From Desulfobacula sp. (GTDB taxonomy: Bacteria; Desulfobacterota; Desulfobacteria; Desulfobacterales; Desulfobacteraceae): a stretch of DNA of 20,494 nucleotides. Position 1 is the first letter of the stretch; every line of letters starts with the position of its first letter. The stretch spans positions 1 through 20,494 of the forward strand of contig JABIYQ010000135.1 of the NCBI GenBank assembly GCA_018702715.1, in the 5' to 3' direction. The position numbers and the translations under genes are program-made. The notes below the pieces were generated by a model. That model searched no databases, had not been told where the DNA came from, and was given only the letters and a program-made list of their open reading frames with translations. Shown here one piece after another: positions 7,971 through 15,190 of the stretch.

Positions 7971-8873
7971 TTAAAAATAATCATTCGCACTATTTATCAA
8001 TTCTTGTGCCTGTATTTTGGCCCAGGTATTGATAAGGGTATACCCCTGTACATAGGGGTCGGCCGCCATCACCTCTTTTAGCAATTGGTCATGAAGTTTT
8101 CTATTAAATATCATCTTTGCATATGATTTGGCAAAAAGAACCTTGACCATCAGGTTTTTTCCCTGGGATAAGGTGACTGCCTTATCAAAATATTGTTTTC
8201 CTAACTCTGGTTTGCCTCCAAGAGCAGGCGGCAGCAAGGTTGCCAATGTTCCCAGGTAGAGGTATGCGGCACCCTCTTTATATGTCTCATCAAGTTCAAC
8301 TACTTTTTGCATAATCAATTCAATGTGTGCCATGTCTGCGATGGCATTAAAATCACTCTTGTTGGCCATGATCCAGGCTGACCAAGCATTGCCCAGGGAA
8401 AAAAGAGCAGGGACATTCTCGATTTTCATTTTTGAAATGATTTTTTCAAAATCTTCAAATGTTTCTGATTTAAGTTTGCAAGCATATTTTTTGTCAAGGC
8501 AGATTGCCTGGTTTGCATAATTCAAGGCTTTTTCAGCCATTTTTTTTGATCGATCAGTATCTTTTACAAACAGATCTGCATAAGCTGTGTACAACATGGC
8601 GGCCGTGGACAGCAGGGTTTTGTTTTTCGGATCTTTGCTGATCATACTGTCCACCATCAGCAAATAAGCCGGGGCGCCTTGTTTTACCATGGCTAAATCA
8701 TCATTGTTTAAAATGGTGTCGGAAAGATGTCCCATCATATCTGATGTGGCATTGGCCATGATCAGTGAACAGCCTGATGATAAAAAAATATTTATTATGC
8801 AAAAAGAAAAGATTGCAATAGCTGTGAGGGATTGCCTTAACTTATGGCTCGCCTTATGGTGAAGGATCATCAA
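7971..8873 (-). CDS. tatT: TRAP-associated TatT lipoprotein (TPR-like, T component)
   Basis: A 300-residue protein matching the TRAP transporter T-component family, of which Treponema pallidum Tp0956 is the studied example. There TatT is a helical, TPR-like lipoprotein that docks with the periplasmic binding protein. Visible here are a hydrophobic signal (about residues 16-34) ending in LSSGC with Cys35 as the lipid-bearing residue, then an all-helical body. Typical stretches are KMAEKALNYANQAICLD, GNAWSAWIMANKSDFNAIAD and YLYLGTLATLLPPALGGKP. The start at 8873 (ATGATG) has only a weak ribosome binding site but gives a sensible signal peptide. It leads the operon, so a promoter should lie within 8874-9090. 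A perfect GCAAATATTTGC at 8978-8989 and a related GGCAAATTGC in that gap could be regulator sites. Confidence 0.88.
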   Translation of the reverse strand: MMILHHKASHKLRQSLTAIAIFSFCIINIFLSSGCSLIMANATSDMMGHLSDTILNNDDLAMVKQGAPAYLLMVDSMISKDPKNKTLLSTAAMLYTAYADLFVKDTDRSKKMAEKALNYANQAICLDKKYACKLKSETFEDFEKIISKMKIENVPALFSLGNAWSAWIMANKSDFNAIADMAHIELIMQKVVELDETYKEGAAYLYLGTLATLLPPALGGKPELGKQYFDKAVTLSQGKNLMVKVLFAKSYAKMIFNRKLHDQLLKEVMAADPYVQGYTLINTWAKIQAQELINSANDYF

Positions 8874-9090
8874 TTAATCAAAGCCTTTATCTATTTGGTA
8901 TGTTTCATAGCCAGCAATTTGCCATTTGATTTTGAAAATTAACGCGTTTGGGAAAAAAAAGCAACTAGGGATTCACAGCAAATATTTGCCAGAGAAATAA
9001 AACAACCCCAAATAAAAATAATTCATATTTTTTCAATCATAAAGGCCAGTTTGGGTCGGCTTTTTCCCCTGTTTTTCATTGTTGTAATGA

Positions 9091-10260
9091 TCATGTTTTT
9101 TTAGAAGTCATATCCTTATAAAGCGTGATAGAAAAACAGGTTCCCTCATCAGGATTAGAATCGACATAAATTTTGGCCCCGTGGTCCTGGATAATGCCAT
9201 ATACCACAGAAAGCCCCAGGCCTACACCTTTGCCTTTTTTCTTTGTGGTAAAAAACGGTTCAAAAATTTTTGATACAATATTTTTTGGTATGCCAGACCC
9301 CGTATCTTTAATCATCAGCCCAATAGAGGATTGATTTTGTTTGGAAAAAGTTTTTATGGTCATACGTTTTTTCCTGGAATTTGTCATGCTTTCAACGGCA
9401 TTGGAAATCAGGTTCATGAGCACTTGTTTTATCTGGTCTTCTGATCCCTGAATCAAAGGCAGATTGTATTCAAGTTCTTCTAAGATATGGATGTTGTTTA
9501 ATTTTAAAAGGTTGGCATTTAATAAAAGAGTCTGTTCAATGAGATCATTAAGATCAAATTTCACCAATTCAATTTTTGACTGGCGGGCAAACACTAGGAG
9601 GTTGCTGACAATACGGCTTATCCTTCGTGTTTCGCTTTCCATGAGTTCCAGGTATTGTAAAAATTGATCAATGTTTTTTTGATCAACCCCATCTTCTTTT
9701 AATATTCGTTTGCTTAGCATCACAAGATTTAATATGCCGGCAACAGGATTGTTGATTTCATGGACAACAGAGGAGGACAATTTACCCAAAGAAGCCATTT
9801 TGTCTTGGTGGAGTAGTCTTTCATGAGTTTCTTTCAGCTGGTGGGTTCTTTCTTCCACCTTTTTGACAAGAAGGTCTTCGGAAAGTTTTCGCTGGGTAAT
9901 ATCCCGACTGATTTCAATAAATTTTGAAATTTTTCCTTTTTTTTCCCAGATGGGAAACACAGTCAATTCCGTGTGCCGGGGTTCACCATTGCTGTCCAGC
10001 CTTGTCAGCTCGACCCGGCAATGTTTTTTGTTCTTTATGGCTTCTTCAAGGGGGCATATGCTTTGGCAATTGCTGTTTTCCCTTGTGTCTTCTTTTAGTA
10101 CTTCAAAACATTTACGGCCGATAACATTTTCTCTTGAACATCCCACTTGTTTTAAAAAAGCCTCATTTGTTTCCATGATCTCTTTTTCTGGTGATATTAT
10201 CAATACAAAATCTTTGATACCACTGAGAATGGTTTGTATCTCTTTTTCAGGCAGGTTCAC
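9091..10260 (-). CDS. PAS-domain sensor histidine kinase (NtrB-like)
   Basis: A soluble sensor kinase with no membrane segments, likely the partner of the sigma54 regulator at 13067-14416. Numbers count from a TTG at 10293. A PAS domain covers about 20-135 and ends in the usual FIEISRDITQRKL. A short coiled coil follows, then the H box with phospho-His178 (SSSVVHEINNP), the N box (LMNLISNAVESM), the G1 box DTGSGIP, the F box FEPFFTTK and the G2 box GVGLGLSVVYGII. The PAS domain carries Cys62, Cys76 and Cys80 in a C-X13-C-X3-C-P-L arrangement, which could bind a metal or sense redox. I chose GTG at 10260 because AAGGA lies seven bases before it; the TTG at 10293 has none. The gene lies 217 bases upstream of tatT in the same direction, so it could also act on the TRAP operon. 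Confidence 0.93.
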   Translation of the reverse strand: MNLPEKEIQTILSGIKDFVLIISPEKEIMETNEAFLKQVGCSRENVIGRKCFEVLKEDTRENSNCQSICPLEEAIKNKKHCRVELTRLDSNGEPRHTELTVFPIWEKKGKISKFIEISRDITQRKLSEDLLVKKVEERTHQLKETHERLLHQDKMASLGKLSSSVVHEINNPVAGILNLVMLSKRILKEDGVDQKNIDQFLQYLELMESETRRISRIVSNLLVFARQSKIELVKFDLNDLIEQTLLLNANLLKLNNIHILEELEYNLPLIQGSEDQIKQVLMNLISNAVESMTNSRKKRMTIKTFSKQNQSSIGLMIKDTGSGIPKNIVSKIFEPFFTTKKKGKGVGLGLSVVYGIIQDHGAKIYVDSNPDEGTCFSITLYKDMTSKKT

Positions 10261-10646
10261 AATCACATCCTTGCTAAAAAGGGTTATAAGCAATCGGAAA
10301 TATTGTTAATTTCTAACATAGGACCGATTATGAATGCAAGTTTAAATAAAGTGTTGAAATAGTAGAAATAGATGTCGGAAAATACAACAGTGACGAAGAT
10401 TACCGCCCATGTATGAAATTTTTCTCATTGATTTGCAAAACAATTTATCTACCGTCGTAAAATTCTACAACTTGAAGTAGCCATAGTCTTCAGTTTCTGT
10501 TATGCCGATAATTCTAAAGCCCACCAATTGACATGGATCTCAACACTAAAATTATATGTTCCGTCCGTCTGGTATCCTTTTTGCTCTTAGTAAATGGGTA
10601 ACCAGGCAAACAGTAAAATAATCATTCATTAAAAGGAGAAAAGACA
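10261..10646. promoter_or_regulatory. divergent control region between kinase and GcvH-like genes
   Basis: About 385 bases with no open frame of note, transcribed outward on both sides. It contains the sigma54-type site at 10569-10585, described separately, leaving roughly 300 bases upstream where an NtrC-type activator could bind. I see no strong palindrome that I would name as its binding site. The best, CTAC-N8-GTAG near 10468-10483, is weak. Confidence 0.5.
10569..10585 (+). promoter_or_regulatory. putative sigma54 (-24/-12) promoter
   Basis: The sequence CTGGTATCCTTTTTGCT has GG at 10571-10572 and GC at 10583-10584, exactly ten bases apart, and fits the YTGGYAY-N5-TTGCW pattern. A start of transcription about 12 bases beyond GC would leave a leader of about 50 bases before the ATG at 10647. 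The sigma54-dependent activator gene in the same locus strengthens the call. Confidence 0.7.
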
Positions 10647-11552
10647 ATGAAACAATTAATGAGAACGGAAAAATCTAAAAACATCTGGAAAGCAAAAAAA
10701 GACAAAACCGATCATCCCTGTATCTGGATGCAGGCCGGTGTCGCAAAAAAGAAAAACTGCAACAACTTTTACGACTGCACTAATTGTAAATATGATAATT
10801 CCATGGCTAAAATGGCAAAAGCCGGCAAACACATCACATGGCAGCAAGCCTTGAGAAACAGGGACAGCAAGGATAGAGCCTGTAGGCATACACTGACAGA
10901 AAGGACCGAAACCAGGATCTGCCCCATGAATTATAATTGTCAGCGGTGTGATTTTGATCAATATTTTGAAGATACCCTTTCCCCGAAGACAGGTCATTCC
11001 ATGGTATTTATGAAAGATGTCAAAGGCTTTGATATTGCCGATGGATATTATTTTCACACAGGCCATACCTGGGCCAGCATTGAAAGCGGTGGCCTCATTC
11101 GTATCGGCCTTGATGACTTTTCATTTAAGGTCCTGGGCGGCCCGGATGCCTTTGAGCTGCCACTGACAGGTCAAGAACTCAATAAGGACAATGTAGGATG
11201 GGGTTTGAAAAGAAAAGAAAATATAGGCGATATTCTTTCTCCTGTGAACGGAGTTATTACAGAGGTAAATAACAATGTTAGAAAATCTCCGGATCTTTCA
11301 AAGAATGATCCCTATGGTGATGGATGGCTTTTTACCATTCACAATTCTGATATCAAGGGGGTAGTTCATGATCTTAAAACCGACAATGATAGCGTGGAAT
11401 GGCTGGGACACGAAGTGACCACCCTTGAAAATATGATTGAAGAAATAACAGGTCCTTTGAGTGCAGATGGCGGTTTGTTAAAACCAGATGTATTTGGAAA
11501 TCTGCCTACACTTGGCTGGAAAAATCTGACCCGTACTTTTCTTAGAACTTAA
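10647..11552 (+). CDS. cysteine-cluster GcvH-like protein 1
   Basis: A 301-residue protein in two parts. The N-terminal part (about 1-110) has two copies of a cluster with identical spacing, C25-X12-C38-X5-C44-X2-C47 and C79-X12-C92-X5-C98-X2-C101. Each ends in a CxxCxxD motif, suggesting two zinc or iron-sulfur sites. The C-terminal part (about 130-235) resembles glycine cleavage H protein: GHTWASIESGGLIRIGLDDF, ILSPVNGVITEVN and NDPYGDGWLF. In true GcvH a lysine eight residues before the Pro of this SPVNG-type motif carries lipoate. Here that place is Glu191, with Lys190 next to it. A tail with ADGG and FGNLP follows. A strong AAGGAG sits eight bases before the ATG, and a sigma54-type promoter lies about 60 bases upstream. 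No gcvT, gcvP or lipoylation genes are near, so a role in glycine cleavage is unlikely. The function is unknown. Confidence 0.9.
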   Translation: MKQLMRTEKSKNIWKAKKDKTDHPCIWMQAGVAKKKNCNNFYDCTNCKYDNSMAKMAKAGKHITWQQALRNRDSKDRACRHTLTERTETRICPMNYNCQRCDFDQYFEDTLSPKTGHSMVFMKDVKGFDIADGYYFHTGHTWASIESGGLIRIGLDDFSFKVLGGPDAFELPLTGQELNKDNVGWGLKRKENIGDILSPVNGVITEVNNNVRKSPDLSKNDPYGDGWLFTIHNSDIKGVVHDLKTDNDSVEWLGHEVTTLENMIEEITGPLSADGGLLKPDVFGNLPTLGWKNLTRTFLRT

Positions 11553-11589
11553 ATTTGTTTTTATCCATTTTTTAATAAGGATGCAGCAA

Positions 11590-12498
11590 ATGGAAACAAA
11601 ATTACAAAATAAAACGTCTCCCTGCCTCTGGATGCAGGCAAAAGTCGTAAACAAAAAAGTATGTTTGAGAGACTTTTCCTGTGCAGCCTGTAGATTTGAC
11701 CGGGCTTTAAGAAAAGCCTGCCATGAAAATGAAAATCTTCAAAAAATGGGTGTTGCTCGAAAGGGAAAAAGGGGCAGTCTTATTTTCTGGAAAGACAAGC
11801 TTAGAAAGCAGCCCCTGGCAAAAAGACCATGCATCCATCATATGAAAGGCCATATTGACTTTAAAACCTGTCCAAAATCTTATCATTGCATTGATTGCGA
11901 ATTTGATCACTACTTCCATGATCAGTTCAAGGTTTATACCATGGTAAAACCTGTAGCCTTTAATGATATCAGCGGTATATCCCTGCCAGTGGGGTATTAT
12001 CTTCATTCAGGGCACACATGGGTTAAAATTGAAGACCACAACAATGTTCGTATAGGTATTGACGACTTTGCTTCAAGGGTTTTAGGAAAATTTACTGCCA
12101 TAAAAACTCCCTTGATGGGTAAACAGGTTTTCCAGGGGAAAAAAGCTATCCATTTATCCAGGAACCAGCATATGGCATCCTTTTTATCCCCTGTCAACGG
12201 GGTTGTCACTGAAGTTAATTCAAAGGTGAATAAAAGCCCTGGTCTGATCAACAATGATCCGTATATAGACGGATGGATTTTTAGCCTTTATTGCCCAAAC
12301 CTTAAACAGGATTTGAAAAAATTAATGTTCATGGATTCAAATAAAAGCTTCATGAACAAAGAAGTGAACAGGCTTTATGCATTTTTAGAAGAAAAGACAC
12401 AGCTTGCAGCAGCAGATGGCGGAAGCCTGGGTAAAGATCTTTTTGGAAATCTGCCGGAAAATTCCTGGGACCGTCTCTTAAAGTTTTTTATTCACTAA
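11590..12498 (+). CDS. cysteine-cluster GcvH-like protein 2 (tandem paralogue)
   Basis: A paralogue of the gene just upstream, in the same order of parts. Counting from an ATG at 11581, it has C15-X12-C28-X5-C34-X2-C37 and C84-X12-C97-X5-C103-X2-C106, the same spacing as protein 1 but with a longer basic linker between the clusters. The GcvH-like domain follows: GHTWVKIEDHNNVRIGIDDF, FLSPVNGVVTEVN, NDPYIDGWIF. The lipoyl-lysine place is Gln196 and no lysine is closer than Lys188, so this copy should not be lipoylated. The tail repeats AADGG and FGNLP. I prefer the ATG at 11590 because AAGGA at 11577-11581 is then eight bases upstream. It follows protein 1 by 37 bases and is probably co-transcribed. 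Its stop overlaps the end of the convergent protease gene by 11 bases. It is clearly diverged from protein 1, so the duplication is not recent. Confidence 0.9.
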   Translation: METKLQNKTSPCLWMQAKVVNKKVCLRDFSCAACRFDRALRKACHENENLQKMGVARKGKRGSLIFWKDKLRKQPLAKRPCIHHMKGHIDFKTCPKSYHCIDCEFDHYFHDQFKVYTMVKPVAFNDISGISLPVGYYLHSGHTWVKIEDHNNVRIGIDDFASRVLGKFTAIKTPLMGKQVFQGKKAIHLSRNQHMASFLSPVNGVVTEVNSKVNKSPGLINNDPYIDGWIFSLYCPNLKQDLKKLMFMDSNKSFMNKEVNRLYAFLEEKTQLAAADGGSLGKDLFGNLPENSWDRLLKFFIH

Positions 12499-13036
12499 TT
12501 TGCTTGATGTTGTCAGATAAGAAGATATTGCAATACCGGCAAAAGTGGCTTGATTTTTTGTCAACATCTTCAAGTTTTCTGCAATAGTGCATAATACACC
12601 TTTGATCTTCGCAGTGTCGAAGATCAAAGGTGTGGCCTAGTTCGTGGATGGCCTCTTTTACGATTCTTTTGCCCCCTTCAATAACAACCATGACTTCAGG
12701 GCCCGTAACCAGCCTGGCAATGGATACAATGCAGGCTTTTCCACCCAGCTGGGCTTCACCATATACATGGGTGAGGATTGGGATAAAAAGATCTTCATTT
12801 GTCACTGCAATAATCTTTATACAATCATCCGGCGCATTTTTTTCAAGTGCTTCAAGGATTTTTGTTGAATGATATTGCCTGCGCTCTGGATCATAGGCAA
12901 ACAAAATATCGTCTAAAACCGCCTCCACCCTGGCACTGAACCCGAAAAATTCTCCCACATCCCTTGCAATGGTCTGACTCATCCAATGTGGAATATCTCC
13001 AATAGGGGAAACAATAATTGTCTCGGTATTATTCAT
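12488..13036 (-). CDS. archaemetzincin-like zinc metalloprotease (M54)
   Basis: A small cytosolic metzincin-type zinc peptidase. The active site reads AIHELGHTFDLRHC, giving zinc ligands His, His and His and catalytic Glu (H138, E139, H142, H148 counting from a TTG at 13057). The family's second zinc site is present: C149-X4-C154-X-M156, then C173-X2-C176 (FCRYC). The metzincin consensus has Gly where this protein has Asp145; the codon is GAT, one change from GGT. The Met that follows the second cysteine is the family's Met-turn. I chose the ATG at 13036; the TTG at 13057 has no better ribosome site. It lies 30 bases after the sigma54 regulator gene and is probably in its operon. It ends head-on into GcvH-like gene 2. 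Its substrate is unknown, and the cysteine-cluster proteins are an attractive guess only. Confidence 0.88.
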   Translation of the reverse strand: MNNTETIIVSPIGDIPHWMSQTIARDVGEFFGFSARVEAVLDDILFAYDPERRQYHSTKILEALEKNAPDDCIKIIAVTNEDLFIPILTHVYGEAQLGGKACIVSIARLVTGPEVMVVIEGGKRIVKEAIHELGHTFDLRHCEDQRCIMHYCRKLEDVDKKSSHFCRYCNIFLSDNIKQISE

Positions 13037-13066
13037 TTGCCAATGCTGGAACCTCAAGTTGTGCTA

Positions 13067-14416
13067 TTAGTCAAGATCGATTTTCAATTCGTATCGTTTG
13101 ATTTTATTGTACAGGGTTGATCTGTCAATACCAAGAATGGCGGCACTTTTTGAAATATTCCAATTGTTTTCAAATAAAATTTTGGAAATATGATGTTTTT
13201 CCACATCATTTAAAGAGAAATACTTATTTTTCAATTCGTTTTCCAGTTTTTTTACAATGGGAAGATCCAAGGGTGTAATGGTCCGGGTTTTACAAACCAC
13301 CACAGCTCTCTCAATGGCGTTGGAAAGTTCCCTCACATTTCCAGGCCATTCATAGAGCATGAGTTCATCCATGGCATCTCTGCTGATTCTTTCAACTCCC
13401 CTGTTGATTTCCTGGGTGGTTTTTATTAAAAAATGTTCTGCCAGTAAAGGAATATCTTCTTTACGTTCCCTTAACGTGGGCATCGTAAATGTGATTACGT
13501 TCAATCGATAAAACAAATCTTCTCTGAAGGTCCTATTTTCAATGGCCTTTTCAAGGTTTGCATTGGTGGCGGCAATCACCCTGAAGTCGGCTGTAATGGG
13601 CTGGGTACCCCCAACCCTGTAAAATATTTTATCTTCCAGTACCTGGAGCAGATCAATTTGCATTCGCATGCTTATTTCACCGATTTCATCCAGAAACAAT
13701 GTCCCGTTACCGGATAGTTCCAGACGGCCTTTCCGAGTTTCCTTGGCATCTGTAAATGCCCCTTTTTGATGGCCGAAAAGTTCGCTTTCCATGATATGTT
13801 TTGGAATGGCTCCGCAATTCACACTGACAAAGGGGCCATTTGAAACCCTGGAGTTGGAGTGAATTGCTTTTGCAGCAAGCCCTTTTCCCGTTCCAGTTTC
13901 ACCCGTGATAAGAACAGTTGTTTCCGTGTCTTTGATATCTTCTATCAGGTTGAATATTTCCTGCATGGGTCTGGATTGACCGATCATGCTTTCATACCGG
14001 GTTCTTTGCTCGTAGTCTTCTTTTAAAAAAAGGTTTTCTTTTATTTTTGCCCTGTGTTGGATTAGTTTTTGGATGAGTACCCCTAGTTCCTCTGGATCAA
14101 AAGGCTTTAAAAGATAATCAAAAGCATGGTATTTCATGGCCTGTACTGCTGAAGGAATGGAGCCAAAGGCAGTGACCATAATCACGTCAATATCAGGGTA
14201 ATGCTCTTGTATATGCTTGAGAACATCCATTCCACTGATGCCATCCATTTGAATGTCCAGCAAAAGAAGGTCAAAACTTTTGGTTTTGAGAATATCAATG
14301 GCTTTTTCGCCGCTGGACACGTTTTCCACATGATACCCGTCTCTTTGCAGCCAGCCTGTGAGCGATTCTCGAATAACCAACTCATCATCAACCACCAGAA
14401 TCTTTGTTCGTTCCAT
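13067..14416 (-). CDS. sigma54-dependent response regulator (NtrC family)
   Basis: A 449-residue activator with three domains. The receiver (1-120) has the acidic pair D10/D11, phospho-Asp54 in LLLDIQMDG, Thr82 and Lys104 (LLKPFD). The AAA+ domain (about 143-380) has Walker A GETGTGKG at 172-179, Walker B GTLFLDEIGE with D243/E244, and FREDLFYRLNV. A Fis-type helix-turn-helix lies at about 405-445 (NNWNISKSAAILGIDRSTLY). The sigma54-contacting loop reads GAFTDA (219-224) instead of GAFTGA, a natural variant of the loop's last Gly. The ATG at 14416 is preceded by AAGGAG six bases upstream. The likely partner is the PAS kinase at 9091-10260, and the likely target is the sigma54-type promoter at 10569. 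The archaemetzincin gene follows in the same direction. Confidence 0.95.
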   Translation of the reverse strand: MERTKILVVDDELVIRESLTGWLQRDGYHVENVSSGEKAIDILKTKSFDLLLLDIQMDGISGMDVLKHIQEHYPDIDVIMVTAFGSIPSAVQAMKYHAFDYLLKPFDPEELGVLIQKLIQHRAKIKENLFLKEDYEQRTRYESMIGQSRPMQEIFNLIEDIKDTETTVLITGETGTGKGLAAKAIHSNSRVSNGPFVSVNCGAIPKHIMESELFGHQKGAFTDAKETRKGRLELSGNGTLFLDEIGEISMRMQIDLLQVLEDKIFYRVGGTQPITADFRVIAATNANLEKAIENRTFREDLFYRLNVITFTMPTLRERKEDIPLLAEHFLIKTTQEINRGVERISRDAMDELMLYEWPGNVRELSNAIERAVVVCKTRTITPLDLPIVKKLENELKNKYFSLNDVEKHHISKILFENNWNISKSAAILGIDRSTLYNKIKRYELKIDLD

Positions 14417-14492
14417 CCAAGTCTCCTTTATTGTTGAAAGGATTAGAGAATAAAGATAAATCTTGGCAAACTATGTTTATATAACCGTGATT

Positions 14493-15086
14493 CTATAAGA
14501 TCTTTTTTTTTAGCTTATCCGAAGTTGAATTATCCCAACGCTTAAAAAGGTCATGGGCTATCCCAAAGTAATCCAGCACCTTTCCAACGGACTGATTGAT
14601 AATATCATCAATGGTTTTTGGATGATGATAAAATGCCGGCATTGGCGGGATAATTTGTGCCCCCATGTCTGCTGCCATTGTTAAAAGCCTTAAATGACCT
14701 TTATGCAGAGGAGTCTCCCTGAAGAGCAGGGCCAGTTTTCGTTTTTCCTTGAGTTGGACATCGGCAGAACGGATTAATAGATTATCCCCATAGGAGTTTG
14801 CAATTCCAGACAATGTTTTTATAGTACAAGGGATTACCACCATGCCCATATTCAGAAAGGAACCACTTGCAACGCAAGCTGCAATATCTTTATTGGCATA
14901 TGTAAAATCTGCCATGGCAAGGACCGCATCCACATCAAAATCAGTCTCAACTCTGATATTGAGTTTTCCTGGTTCTGAAATAATAAGGTGGGTTTCAATG
15001 TCACTTTTTTTAAGGGCCTCAAGCATCCTGACGCCATAAATTACGCCGCTTGCCCCGGTTATTCCTATAATTAATCGTTTTGTCAT
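14493..15086 (-). CDS. ubiX: flavin prenyltransferase UbiX
   Basis: UbiX joins dimethylallyl phosphate to FMN to make the prenylated flavin cofactor used by UbiD-type decarboxylases. It is 197 residues long, the family size. The N-terminus MTKRLIIGITGASGVIYGVR holds the flavin-binding GITGASG motif. The central block MGMVVIPCTIKTLSGIANSYGDNL, the RKLALLFRETPLHKGHL stretch and the PPMPAFYHHPKTIDDI region near the C-terminus are all typical. The ATG at 15086 has AAAGGAG seven bases upstream. No ubiD-type decarboxylase lies in the window, so the enzyme it serves must be encoded elsewhere. UbiD enzymes act in aromatic and quinone metabolism. The gene is 76 bases upstream of the regulator gene in the same direction and could be co-transcribed with it. 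Confidence 0.95.
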   Translation of the reverse strand: MTKRLIIGITGASGVIYGVRMLEALKKSDIETHLIISEPGKLNIRVETDFDVDAVLAMADFTYANKDIAACVASGSFLNMGMVVIPCTIKTLSGIANSYGDNLLIRSADVQLKEKRKLALLFRETPLHKGHLRLLTMAADMGAQIIPPMPAFYHHPKTIDDIINQSVGKVLDYFGIAHDLFKRWDNSTSDKLKKKIL

Positions 15087-15190
15087 CTTGTGACTCCTTT
15101 GATTGTGACTGTATAAAGCTATTGCATGTGCGTAAGTTCGTCAATTAAATTGTATCTTTTTTTTAAAACTAAAGAGATATTGTTTTTCAA

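Noticed and set aside
8976..8992. A CTGGCAAATATTTGCTG sequence on the minus strand upstream of tatT that resembles a sigma54 promoter
   Set aside because: The GG and GC are nine bases apart, not ten. The spacing is strict for sigma54, and the motif is better explained as a palindrome.
9036..9070. Possible terminator after the kinase gene (GGCC ... GGC followed by T-run)
   Set aside because: The stem is only about three firm pairs, and the T-run is on the strand opposite to the kinase transcript.
9863..10309. A plus-strand open frame of 148 codons opposite the kinase gene
   Set aside because: It is antisense to the PAS domain coding region with no ribosome site and no family resemblance.
10292..10329. 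Inverted repeat AATCGG ... CCGATT in the kinase leader
   Set aside because: Only six bases with a 26-base gap, which is expected by chance in a region of this size.
10647..12498. Annotation of the two genes as glycine cleavage H protein (gcvH)
   Set aside because: Both lack the lipoyl lysine and carry large cysteine-cluster extensions, and no glycine cleavage partners are nearby, so the name would mislead.
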